From Sambucus nigra (lineage: Eukaryota > Streptophyta > Magnoliopsida > Dipsacales > Adoxaceae): 64,000 nucleotides of DNA. Below the pieces are notes generated by a model that worked only from the letters and a program-made list of their open reading frames with translations, searched no databases and was not told the origin of the DNA. Of this stretch, positions 36,601 to 46,660 are shown in pieces (the stretch's first letter is position 1; each line of letters opens with the position of its first letter). The DNA is taken from positions 12,315,302 to 12,379,301 of the forward strand of contig OX422215.1 of NCBI GenBank assembly GCA_949130495.1, given 5' to 3'. The position numbers were made by a program, and so were the translations under genes.

Positions 36601-38506
36601 AACTTCTTGAGTAGCTTCCTCTGACTATCATCAGGATTGGTCCGGTATTCATTGTCGCTATCATAACCTTCCAAGTACCTCTTAACGAGTTAAAGGGGAA
36701 CGGCGTCCAGAGGTACCCACTTCTTATCATGCCCAAATGGAGGTATGAGTACCAAAGCAGAGAATTCTCGAGTCTATGAGTACCTTAAGATCTTTCAACA
36801 AGCTTTACTTATAGGTTATCTTGAGAATCTTGTAGCCTCACTAGGGTATCCTATCGACCACGCAGCTCGGGGGCCCATTCTGAACAGATTTCAAAGCTTC
36901 ATCACGTCATGACTAAGTCCTATCACAATGATGTTGCCTCTCTGAATTTCTCCTCTAACTCTACAAGCTTCTCCTTCATCTCATCATTTTCATACTGGAT
37001 TAGGTTGACGACCCCCCCCCCATCCCACAAAGTGCTTTGTTCTGTGAGTTAGGCACTCAAATCATTTATCTCCTTCTACATGGAGGAGCCCACATCTTCC
37101 ACATCCTTTAGTCCAGCGACCAAAGTGGACTGATCCTTGTAGGCCTTAATCCTCTACTTCAAGGCTTTATAGACAGATAAGAATGACCGATGTTCCTGGT
37201 CGTTTGCTTCTTACTCGAGAAGGTTATCTAGATTTCTAAAAAATGAGGGAATATCCTCGGCAAAAGGCTAAAGCAGCAAAACAAATACAAAAAGCAAGGA
37301 GGCAACAATGGCATTTAAAGTAGCGCATAACGCAAACAAATTATAAAAATACTCTCATCATAGATATATAACAAGAGTGGGCAGAGCCTTTACAATCCAA
37401 TAAAGAAGAAAAAGAGAAAAGGGTAAAAGTTCACCAAACCCTAAAAGCTAAAAAGCCTTATTCCTTCACCTACTCCTCGACCTCGACTTTTTTTCCCTCT
37501 GTCTCACCCTCTTTGTCCTGATCGATAGGTTTAATAGTGGAGGCCTCATTAATCTTTGGAGGAGGGCTAGGGTGATGCTTGTCGAAGAACTCAGACTCAA
37601 TAAGGATCACATCCTTTGAGAAGGCTACATCTAAACCCTTCTTGAAGCTAGCCTTTAGAACATAAGCTAGTTGGATCCTGACATCAACATAGGTCTCATC
37701 CTAACTTTAGGAAAAGCTAGCCTCTAGGGATGTAGGGAACTCGACAGTCTCCGTGACCAAGCGAGAATTTTCTACCTTCAATTGAGTATTCTCCACTTTT
37801 AACATGATGTTCTCAGTCTTCATCATAGCCATAAACTCAATGGTGACCTTCTTCTCCTGATAATAGGCTTTCTGGCCCTAGATATGGCCTCTTGGATTTC
37901 TTGAGGGTCTGGATAAATTCATCATTAACCTTGGACTAGTCCTGGTGACCATCCAAGAGACTAGTAAACTCTGCCATAAAGTTCAAAATAACAACATATG
38001 GCAAGTGTTAAATACATTCACAATAATAAAGGAAAAGGCCAAATGGAAACAAAGGAAAGTAAAATTGACACCATGGACAAAATTTAGGAAGCACGAATGG
38101 TAAGTTAATTAGTAGCTAGCAACTTCAACTACTCGCGATCTGTGATGAGCACGGCCCCCCTCAACAAACCATGAGCCAGGGATGGATTTTGAGCCACAGA
38201 CATGGCTTGGGAGTATCTGGGAAGGAGGAGGAGCGTCATTCTTCTTGGAGTGAGGAGGGACATAAGGTCCTTCTCCTTATTTTATTTAATGATCATACTC
38301 CCATTATCTCCCTTGGGTCCTTGAGAGTCATCCCCCTTCTGGGACTTAGCTTTGGGGGAGAGGGGGACATCGTCGTCACCCTCAATCAGGAGAACCCTCT
38401 TCTTGGGAGCTACCACAGAATCCTCTACGTCGTGAAGAACAGAATTGACGTCGAGAGACTCAAATAAAGAGGAAACAGAAGCTTCCTCGTCTTCCAAGGA
38501 TGTCAT
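36601..38506 (-). pseudogene. Antisense extra ORF, acidic and coiled-coil part (Tat relic 1)
   Basis: On the minus strand an uninterrupted acidic/Ser-rich frame runs 38506-38282 (MTSLEDEEASVSSLFES and onward). Further down are VENTQLKVENSRLVTETVEF (coiled-coil-like, about 37790-37730) and VRIQLAYVLKASFKKGLDVAF (about 37685-37620), followed by a Pro/Lys/Glu-rich end near 37480. This matches the C-terminal architecture of the extra antisense ORFs known between integrase and 3' LTR in Tat elements. Its function is unknown. Stops divide it. It is convergent with the + strand pol, like the PMD gene in the 44-59 kb element. Confidence 0.55.
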
Positions 38507-38766
38507 CTATCAGGCGAGCAGTAAAGCTACCAATAGTCTTGGTGTATTCCAAGAGAAACACGACCAATTGTGGGTGATCACCTCAAGCAAGGTATTCTCT
38601 CACTCTCCAAGCCTTCAACGGCTCAGCATCGTTTATATAGTTGATAGAGGGCTATTGTTCTTCCTGTGATATGCTAAATAACAGAACAAGAAGCATTATC
38701 AGCAACAATAGTTCAAAATAATAAATAAAAGGCAAATAGACAAGTTACAAGTATTAACCTATGTCA

Positions 38767-38793
38767 CCCCCCCTCCCCCCCCCCCCCCCCCCC
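38767..38793. repeat. Poly-C tract
   Basis: About 26 C residues with one T, between the acidic exon and the PF04195-like exon of the antisense ORF. Possibly intronic. Confidence 0.95.
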
Positions 38794-38834
38794 AAAGCTA
38801 GGCACGAAAACCCATCATATTATTCACCCTTGGG

Positions 38835-39165
38835 GAGAGGTGGATGGTGCTAATTTCTGGCAATAAACCCTTGATCCCAGTATCCCTTATTGGAATCAGG
38901 GAGGTTCACGACTAACACCCCGTTAGCCTTCCTCGTCTTTAAATAAATAAGGTCGTCTCTAATATGGGACTAGGTGTAATAATACCTAATTTCTAGGGTA
39001 CCAATGTTAGTACCATAAAGCTCATTAATTCTATTCACCCCATTAATAATACGTCATGTATTGGGGGCATACTGAGCTGGGACTACCTCAAAGAACTCAC
39101 AAAACTCTAAGAAGAGAGAGTTTGGGGGAAAATTTAATCCCCCCTAAACCACAACCAAGGTATGA
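38835..39165 (-). pseudogene. Antisense ORF, 'putative gypsy type transposon' (PF04195-like) domain
   Basis: One minus-strand frame reads LNFPPNSLFLEFCEFFEVVP, then AQYAPNT, a stop where Trp is expected, RIINGVNRINELYG, and later VNLPDSNKGYWDQGFIARN. This is the pattern of the plant PF04195 (Transposase_28, putative gypsy type transposon) family: F-P-L-x-F-hydrophobic helix, PxQLxPNxWRI, and SNKGWKxxFFFV. Only three stops interrupt about 110 codons. It lies upstream of the acidic/coiled-coil part on the same strand, so together they form one antisense gene. Function unknown; the name reflects occurrence in gypsy elements. Confidence 0.6.
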
Positions 39166-39399
39166 ATTCAGTGCCCCCATCAGCTATAATGACGTTTATT
39201 AACATTGGGGCACATTTGATTATAACCCATGAAAGAATGTAATAAGTTTTCTTAAAATCCTCTACATTTTTGTTGTTAAGAGTTTAAACTATTTGTAGAA
39301 AAATAAACTACAACTGAAGAAAATAAAAGAGATGGAAAAGAAGTAAACTATGAAGAACAAGGCACAAAAAAGAAGAGGAGAAGAACTTACAAAATGGGT

Positions 39400-39401
<2 letters not shown>

Positions 39402-39431
<30 letters not shown>
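39402..39431. repeat. (GA)n microsatellite
   Basis: About 30 bases of GA, upstream of the antisense ORF on its strand (CT on the minus strand). It could be a 5' UTR tract. Confidence 0.95.
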
Positions 39432-39432
<1 letters not shown>

Positions 39433-39679
39433 AAAGTGATGGTTTGATATTCGATGGGGAAACAAACTATGTTCGAGAGGGTATACAATCATATGGAACT
39501 GGAATCGAAATGGTTTTTGGTGCTTCACTTCTCTTTGACACTAGTGTGCCCTTGCAAGTTGATATATATTTACAAGATTAGCCTGTCAGCAAATTTAAAT
39601 AGATTTGGATCAGATAAATGGACCTTTGGCAAGTATAAAATCCTTTGGCCCAATTTTGGCCTAACTTTAGCCAGGAATT

Positions 39680-39691
39680 TCAGGGGCAATT
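39680..39691 (+). other. Polypurine tract of Tat relic 1
   Basis: CAGGGGCAAT immediately precedes TGTGGGGACC. The pattern RGGGGCAAW-TGTRGGG is shared with the PPT/LTR junction of the 44-59 kb element (minus strand at 45702). Confidence 0.6.
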
Positions 39692-39935
39692 GTGGGGACC
39701 AAACCATAATTTGATACAACTATGGTCTGACCGATCAAGCCCAATAACGCCAAACAGGCATCTGTCCCCATTCTATTAATAAAAAGGATTAGTAAAACAT
39801 TTATCGCATGGATAATTATGAAGTTTTTATCATTTTAATAGGCTCATAATAGTTACTCAAAATCTCGGATGAAATATTTAGGGAATCACCACATGACCTA
39901 ATAGCTAATAAATTAAATTAAATTAAATTACAGCA
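39692..39935 (+). repeat. 3' LTR remnant of Tat relic 1
   Basis: It begins TGTGGGGACCAAACC after the PPT and cannot be followed beyond about 39.93 kb, where a different LTR family begins. No partner LTR is visible upstream of the relic. Confidence 0.45.
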
Positions 39936-39939
39936 CTTG

Positions 39940-40431
39940 TGGCATCGACTTGATGATTCTTTCCAGAGATGCGTAGCTGTAACACTTGTAGAGGCTTGCA
40001 GGATTTTCTTTAGATGCTTCAGTTATTCATTCCTATTTTAGGAATTTCATTTAATATTTATTTGGGCATCTTTCCCTTCAGACTATTCAGTACTTCAGTT
40101 CATTTATTAAACTTTGTGGATTTAGTTTATTATTTCATACTTGTAGTTGAATTTTATTTTTGGGAACCAATTGTTTATTCGGTATTATTTATTTATCTAT
40201 CTGTCGTGTGATTGATTCAAATTATTATGTTGTGCATGGTTTCGTTATTTTATTTTTTCTGCATGTTGTTAAGTTAATGAAGATAAAATTTGGCACCGAC
40301 TTAATTTAACATAGGTGATTAGTAATTTAAAAATGTTTTCGACAGTGATGCTAAGAATGAACCAGATGAGATTCTTAATTTATTTTAGTAAAGGACTAAT
40401 CACCTGTGATTAATATAGGCGAGGTGTCACA
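39940..40431 (+). repeat. Truncated Tekay-type LTR (3' end only)
   Basis: The last about 95 bases (GACAGTGATGCTAAGAMTGA through GGTGTCACA at 40431) match the end of LTRs D/E in reverse complement. Upstream, 'gtagctgtaacacttgtagaggc' and 'ttcaggatct' style blocks fit less well. The 5' TG end is missing. Immediately after it Tat relic 2 coding begins, so it probably marks a recombination or deletion junction. Confidence 0.6.
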
Positions 40432-40449
40432 TTATGCACTAGGTTATAT

Positions 40450-40965
40450 AGTTTCCAACTAACTTAGGCGTAGGTAAGGTCTATGGATGCGTGTTTCGAT
40501 TACAACCAAATCTCTATGAAGACCAACGACTGAGAGAAAACCTCATTTATCACGAGCAAAATGACGTACTGCGACTACGTCATTTTCTTCGAGCTAAAGA
40601 ACATGAGGTCGATGTATCAAATACTCGTGAGTCAGATATTTAATCGCAGATTGGGGTCAATATGGAGGTACACGTGGATAACATGCTCACTAGATGTAAG
40701 AAGGCCAATGACCATGTGAAGGACCTCGACCATGCCTTTGACGTCATTGAGCAATACAAGATGAAGCTCAATCTAGCCAACTGTGAATGACCTTGAGGAA
40801 GTTTGAAATATTGATGGTTATCCACAAGAGGAAGTATAAAATATTTATGGCTTGGGAAATTGAATTCGGAGAATTCGACATACTTTATGAACCAAGGACA
40901 ATCAGTAAAGAGCATACAGTAGTTAACCTTATTGCGGAATTCACGTTTAAAAAATAAATCCCTGA
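40450..40965 (+). pseudogene. RT palm and RNase H remnant (Tat relic 2)
   Basis: In shifting frames: MDACFDYNQISM (40484-40520), EKTSFIT, FFELKNMRSMYQ (40585-40620), then VHVDNMLTR (40668-40695), the catalytic box with Asn for the second Asp and His for Tyr. KKANDHVKDLDHAFDVIEQY and KMKLN follow. After a deletion comes the RNase H end, IEFGEFDILYEPRTI (40860-40905) and LIAEF. This copy retains exactly the RT palm that relic 1 lacks, but it is a separate element because both have their own aRH and integrase. Confidence 0.8.
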
Positions 40966-41039
40966 AAACGCATTAAAGAAACATCGATGATAATAGAAGC
41001 AGGGCCATCTATAATAGCGGTGGCTAAGTCGAGATGAGA

Positions 41040-41240
41040 TTAAGAGCAAATGAAGAAAATGTTCAAAAGAGACTTATTAGCTGAAGGCGAGTTCGTCAAG
41101 ACTATCCCAACATGGGAACTCTACAAAAATGATTCAATATGTGCAAATGAGAGTAAAGCAGGGCTTATTGTTACTACTTCAGAGGGTGTAGACATTGAGT
41201 ATGCATTAAGATTTAATTTATGAAGTCGAGTATTATACCC
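41040..41240 (+). pseudogene. aRH remnant (Tat relic 2)
   Basis: SKAGLIVTTSEGVDIEYALRFNL (41153-41222) corresponds to the GAGIVLxSPEGxxxEYALRF strand of archaeal-type RNase H. The rest is too decayed to read. Confidence 0.6.
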
Positions 41241-41259
41241 AAAGTTCATGACTAGGGAT

Positions 41260-42310
41260 CGTCGTGGAACGATTTAATATCCAGATAATCCAAAATTGGC
41301 AAGATGGTTGCATTATAATGAGAGGTATGTTCGTAATAAAGGTATTCTATTAAAAAAGGGTTTTATCCTACCAGTGTGTCCATACCAATGAAGTTGATTA
41401 AGAAAGTTCACAAGGGCTCGTATGGAGCAAATGCTATTGACAAATCTCTAGTCTAAAGAGTAGCAACACGAGCTTCTTACAAGAATACCATGAAAAATGG
41501 TTATTCGGAGTATGCAAAGAAATTTGGCAACTGTCAACGGCACGCGATAATGAACCATCACCTAGTTGAAACCTTAACGTCCATCACTTCTCGTTAGCCT
41601 TTCTCACAATTGGGGTTAGACAAGGAGGGGCCCTTACAAAAAACAAAAAGAGGTTTGAGGTTCTTTAGTCATCGGGATCAATTACTTCCCCAAACGGATG
41701 GAGATCGAGTCGATGATCGCGATCACTCAACCCAAGACATTCTAGTTAATCTGGAAGAACATCATTTGTAGATATGGCATACCGAATTCCTTCATTGCAA
41801 AGCACGGGACACACTTTGACAATACTTGGTTTAATAACTAATATATCACAAACCATGTTAAATACCTAAAGCAATGGGAAAACTAAGGTAGTCAGCAGAA
41901 CTATCCTCAATCAGATAAAAAAGAAAACTGAAAAAAACAAAGGCCATTTAGATTAATGAGCAACACAGTGTCCTTTGGGCATATCGTGCCAGCCCAGGAC
42001 CCCTACTGGAGAAACCCCATTTATACTGCCCTTCGAATCTGAAGTTGCATTCTCCACTAAGGTTGGCCTCCTTAGCCACCGCATACTAAATTTCAATTCT
42101 ATCGTTACTAACTTTATGAGGCGACTGGAACTGGACTTAGTCGAGGAGGAGAGAGAGAATTCAACAATTAAGGTGGATGCATACTACAAAAAGGGGTAAA
42201 GGTCGAGATGTTGAAAGTAAATATTATTTTGAAAAAGGATATCCATAAGGGGAATAAGTTAAAACTGAAATATCTCATAGCGAATCAGATAGGTCGTCCG
42301 ACTAGGAACT
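41260..42310 (+). pseudogene. Integrase remnant (Tat relic 2)
   Basis: The N-terminal LARWLHYNERYV-type and 'HKGSYGA' blocks lie near 41295-41430. Core fragments IICRYGIPNSFIAKHGTHFDN appear near 41760-41820, with the usual Asp in SDNG replaced by His. The clear C-terminal PRTPTGETPFIL block is at 41991-42030, followed by a Glu-rich helix. Stops and frameshifts throughout. Confidence 0.7.
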
Positions 42311-42617
42311 CATAAAATTGAGACACTGGAAGGAGAACGTTGAGATAACTACAACAAAAAATGTAATAAAAGCAAGTTAAATATTAATGAGAAAATAATA
42401 ATTCCCTAGCAATGTCACGATCCAGTTTTACTTATCTTTTGTTATTTTTTTAAAGTTGAGCCCCATGAGATGGGCAAGAAGGCTTAGGATGTAGTCAACT
42501 CGAAGTGGTTGGCTAAATAAAATCAGTTCCTAGAGCATTGCACCTTAAGTGAAAAACATGCCTTAAAAATAACCATATGAAATGTCCCTATTAGCAAATG
42601 GCCGAACCGATGGGTCA

Positions 42618-43679
42618 TCACTTGTCAAAGGGGATGGAACTACCCTCGTGTAGGACTTCGGCCTCGACCTTTGTTAACATGCACAACATGCAATAAGGAA
42701 AATGAGTAGGAAGAGGCTCTTGAACTAAGAGACCTCTCATTGTGAAAAAGGACAACATTTCATGAGCGATCTCATCCTTAGGACAAATCTGCACAAAAAA
42801 TGATGTCATCCATTCGTAACCCATTCAGTCATAAGGCGTGGATAAATATGAGTTTAATTCAAGGCTAACAAATTACTACGGCACTGAGTCGGGCTCTAAA
42901 AATGTTATACAAACTTTAATAGCCCAAAAAATTGTGTAAAGGATTAAAACGTAAGGTATATATGTTGTTTTGCCAAAATCATGATAATTTAGTGCTTATA
43001 TGTATCATTTAAAAGGGTAGAGACATAAAGATAATAATTAAGCTGAAAAAGCTTTTCATTCAATTAAAGGATCATAAAGGCCTCAAAAATATCATTCAAA
43101 GTATGATTATCACCTTTTGGGGGGGGGGGGGAAATGGGAACATGTGAAAGCTATACAAAGGTCGTAAGCTTGAAGATAAGTGTTAGCCGTCAGATTGACA
43201 GCATTAGAGGTAGGAACCGAGGTCATCTCAGGTAGCAACAACTTCTTCGAGGTTGGTTGGTTGGTTGGTTAGAGGATCGAACTCTATTGCATTCTCCGTT
43301 GTAAGTGTCATGGTTTCCTCGTCGTCGCCCTCTTAAGGCTATATGACTTTGGCAATGTCGGGTAGTGCCTGGCCACCCTCTTCTTCAACATGGCATACCC
43401 AATCATGAAGTAGAAGATCTTCTTCATAATACACTTTGTTGTAGCCTTATTCTCAGTAATCGCCTCTTCACGAGTCATGGCCAAATCATTCTTCAGCTTA
43501 AGGATGTAAATATGGTCATCTTTCCTCTTCTCCTTTGAGGTTGACTCACGAGCCTTTGTGTCGGTGAACTTCTTCCCCGCATCACTTTTCCCTTTTTCCA
43601 GCTCAAACACCTTATCCATTAGCCAAAGGTTCTGCTTTTGGTGCTCCTCAAAGCACCTCTTAATGTTCTTCGTCACCAT
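42618..43679 (-). pseudogene. Antisense extra ORF remnant (Tat relic 2)
   Basis: An uninterrupted 123-codon frame (43679-43308) starts MVTKNIKRCFEEHQKQN and is rich in Lys/Glu with heptad-like spacing, a likely coiled coil. A further 68-codon frame lies at 42824-42618. Position (after integrase) and strand (opposite to pol) match the antisense ORFs of the other two Tat elements here. A poly-G tract (43119-43131) separates the two frames. No named domain is recognised. Confidence 0.45.
43119..43131. repeat. Poly-G tract
   Basis: Thirteen G residues; on the antisense ORF's strand this is poly-C, and relic 1's antisense ORF has a comparable homopolymer at 38767-38793. Confidence 0.95.
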
Positions 43680-44422
43680 GGCTCACTTTCAGCCTAGTGG
43701 TCACCATAAATTGTTGGAGATCAAATATATACTAGGATTAGTATATAAATCATATTCGCAAAATAAAATGCAAGCGAGGACCAATTGTGACCTGCATGGA
43801 ATAGAACCACAAATATACCAATAGTTAGGGCCATACCACGTATACCCCATATGGTATGATTAGTACCATTGCCCGTATTGGCTCACAAAGACTTATTGTC
43901 CTTGCACAACATTTCACGCGAAACCAGGATGGTGGAATCTTTCACATAAGGGTCTCAACCATAAATTAGATTTGCCAAAAATCTAACAAAGGAAAAAATT
44001 TGCAATCTTTCCTAAAAATAGGAACTAAGCCTTAGGTAATTGAAATAAGAAAACTAGGTACAAAGTTACCTTCAAATCAATAGAATGGGAGAAATAGGGA
44101 AGGTAGTAATCAAAATGCACAAGGCTGAAAACTTATCTGTCAGAATACAACTCCCACAGCTTTTCTCTACAGCAATGGCGTAATGAAGGTAATGAAATGG
44201 TAAATTGAAGAGAAGGGACAAATTAAATAAAAAAAGGTAAGTCTAATGATGGAGTTAATGGCTCAATGATGTAAGAGACTTTGGAAAATGAAAAGGAAGT
44301 TTAAATCTACGCACTCTAATCGAGGGGCACACATCATGGCTACATTCTAGTCCTCACCACATGATTGAGCAGAGGCCACACTGAAAATAATACAAGGCAC
44401 ATGGTTCAACTAGGTCTGAAGC
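43680..44422. other. Unassigned DNA left of the 14-kb element
   Basis: No ORF, repeat or element end recognised. Probably the older Tat-derived sequence into which the 44-59 kb element inserted. Confidence 0.3.
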
Positions 44423-45702
44423 TGTAGGAGGGTACTTTAGATTATATATGGAGGCGTAACCCCTATTGAGTATGGTAATGACAAGTTAATTGGCCAAAGC
44501 TTTGGATTAATGATAGAACACATAAAGATGAACCCAATGAAGATAGACTCAGCTTAAACTCACAAAGCTCTCGTGTCTAACTCAGGAAATAGTAATGAAC
44601 TTTAGAAGTAACCTAGATAGAGGGAGAGAGAAGTAAGCACCCTAGATACACCTTGGTAGGCAGGTAAAACCACACCAAATACCCTCAGGAATCTCTGTCG
44701 AATATTTAAAGCTTTATAATAAATGACAATGGTGAGTGAGTAAACTCTCTGGTTTGCAATAACTCTCTCTAGTGTGTATTCTCTCTCGCAATAACTTCTG
44801 AACTCTCCAAAAGTCCCCCCTTCCTCAAAGGTGGTTGGGGTCCTTAAATAGCCCCCCACACCACCCCCGAGGCAACTCAGTCATTAAAACTATGAAAGAC
44901 ATCCCTCATACTTTATGCCACGACATTAAATCCCTGATGCACTAATTGTCTCCACGTCATAAACATTAAATGCCAAGACATGCCTTTTGCCTAACCACTG
45001 TGTGTCAGGGGGCTGTTGTCGCAGAGGTGGCTCACCAACTGCCTGACAGCCCCAAATACCATGGTGGTTTACTCAAGTGCAGGTCTGACATTGTTTAGCT
45101 GGCTAGTGACATCACCTACAGTAGATGTGACATTAAGTAGAGGACTGTTTGGTCCATAACTCAATGCCCGATGGAACTCCAAGCTGCTCCGCTTGAGGTT
45201 CCACGGTCAGGGTCCTTCGGTGTTTTACCAGGTGTATCTAAGATGGTCAGGGCAAGCCCCAACGCTGCCTTACTTCTCAATCCTCCAAACCAAATCCCTC
45301 TAGAGTTCCCATGGTGAGGTCATTCGATAGAGCATGACAGCTCTCCGAGGCCCTGCTAAGCCTGGTCTCTCGCAAGTACCGTTTGACTTCACACTAAAAC
45401 TCTTTATTATTCTCGTTACATCATTACAATCGTTATAGCTTACAGTAAATGTAACCAAAGATACAATATGACTAACATAACAAGCTGAAGTATGAGTTGC
45501 CACGCTAAGCTGCCTCACCAAGCTGCCACACTTGAGTTGCCACGCTAAGCTGCCTCACCAAGCTGCCACGCTTGAGTTGTCACGCTAAGCTGCCTCACCA
45601 AGCTGCCACGCTTGAGTTGCCTCTTATTGCGTTAATCCTCAAACACTGTTGCTAATTAGGGAATTATACATAATCTCAGGATTACCTTCAATCCCCCCTA
45701 CA
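44423..45702 (-). repeat. 3' LTR of the PMD-carrying Tat element
   Basis: 1280 bp; on the minus strand it starts TGTAGGGGGGATTG at 45702 and ends CCCTCCTACA at 44423. It contains three copies of a 40-bp repeat (45493-45612). Minus-strand ORFs at 44602-44859 and 45300-45521 recur in the other LTR and are not genes. Confidence 0.92.
45493..45612. repeat. 40-bp LTR repeat, three copies
   Basis: The unit starting TGAGTTGCCACGCTAAGCTG repeats at 45493, 45533 and 45573. The 5' LTR has two copies (58685-58764), which explains most of the LTR length difference. Confidence 0.95.
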
Positions 45703-45713
45703 TTTGCCCCCTC
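45703..45713 (-). other. Polypurine tract of the PMD-carrying element
   Basis: The minus strand reads GAGGGGGCAAA followed at once by the LTR start TGTAGGGG. Confidence 0.85.
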
Positions 45714-46264
45714 GTGTAGGGATTAGTTGTGGGGACAAGAAATGCCTGCACGAAAACTTCTCAAACCGATGGACCTTTCTTTGTTGTGAAAAGATTCAGG
45801 CCTTTTTCCTTTATGCAGAACCGTTGGGACATTTTCTTCGTTGGGGCTTTATTAGATAAGTCTGACAAGAAATTTTGTTGGCGCCAAAACTCAAGCTTGT
45901 ATAGGAAGGAAACGATTAGTGTTCCCCAGACGTCACTTCATTAATGATGTGGCGCAGTCCTCTCAACTGTCAAAGCACTTCCCAAGGTGCCACGTGTACA
46001 TTGGAAATGATTGTAGGCGGCCTTGCACGTGTGATGGTGGGAGACTGAAACGACAACCCCAAAATTTTCAAACAGCCATATTCAAAACACTTTGAACCTT
46101 CTCCTTTGTTTTTTCTTACTCTGTTACTATCTTCTTCAGACTTCCATTGTTGCAAGAGCTTCATTCTTCACCTTCGATACCACCACTTGTGATCGTGTTT
46201 CTCCATTCTCGCTCTCAATCCCTTTTTTCTCGAAGCTTTCTCTGTTACGGTGTCATTTTTTGCC
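45714..46264 (+). promoter_or_regulatory. Probable promoter and 5' UTR of the antisense PMD gene
   Basis: It lies between the PPT and the PMD start codon. It contains two CACGTG G-box cores (45991-45996 and 46026-46031) and a GACGTCAC C-box-like site (45929-45936), all bZIP/bHLH-type elements. A pyrimidine-rich leader from about 46095 precedes the ATG. No clear TATA box is seen. The 71-codon ORF at 45729-45944 has no recognisable product. Promoter activity is an inference. Confidence 0.45.
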
Positions 46265-46660
46265 ATGGCGTCTTCAAGTAACCCCACCGTGTCTGCCACC
46301 AGTGTTCCGTCTGCCACCACCACTGCTGCCTCCGCCCTGGGTGCTGCCCGCCAGGAACAGCTGAGGTTTTATCATCGCTCTCCCATTTTTGGGGAGGGTG
46401 ATGACTTTGTTGTTGCCTGTAAGACTGTCTGTTTTTCTTCTAAGTTTGATGCCCTACTGTTGGGTGATGAGGACGAAGAATTGTCTAAGTGGGGCTTTCT
46501 ACCCCCAGAAGGAACTCTCAAATTTCACTTGGAGCGAGGGGACTTTCTATGGTCCCACATTGATTTCGAAGCACCCGGGGGATCCCATGCCCACTTTGCT
46601 GCCTGGAACTCCCACATGCAGAGTTCCTACGCTGACATCCTCACCAAGATTGGGCTGTAA
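46265..46660 (+). CDS. PMD gene exon 1, 5' part before the stop
   Basis: 131 codons, MASSSNPTVSATS at the start, then an Ala/Thr/Ser-rich stretch and EGDDFVVACKTVCFSSKFDA. It ends LTKIGL-stop. The downstream frame (RAKWFGEFTL) is the same frame, so a single C-to-T change (CAA or CGA to TAA/TGA type) would explain the stop. Upstream in-frame codons reach an earlier ATG at 46250, but 46265 has the better context. Confidence 0.7.
   Translation: MASSSNPTVSATSVPSATTTAASALGAARQEQLRFYHRSPIFGEGDDFVVACKTVCFSSKFDALLLGDEDEELSKWGFLPPEGTLKFHLERGDFLWSHIDFEAPGGSHAHFAAWNSHMQSSYADILTKIGL

Noticed and set aside
39940..40431. Complete solo LTR
   Set aside because: Only the 3' end is recognisable; no TGTAAT start and no matching 5-bp flanks found.
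44602..44859. 85-codon minus-strand ORF present in both LTRs of the young element
   Set aside because: Conservation reflects LTR identity after recent insertion; it spans promoter-like LTR sequence.
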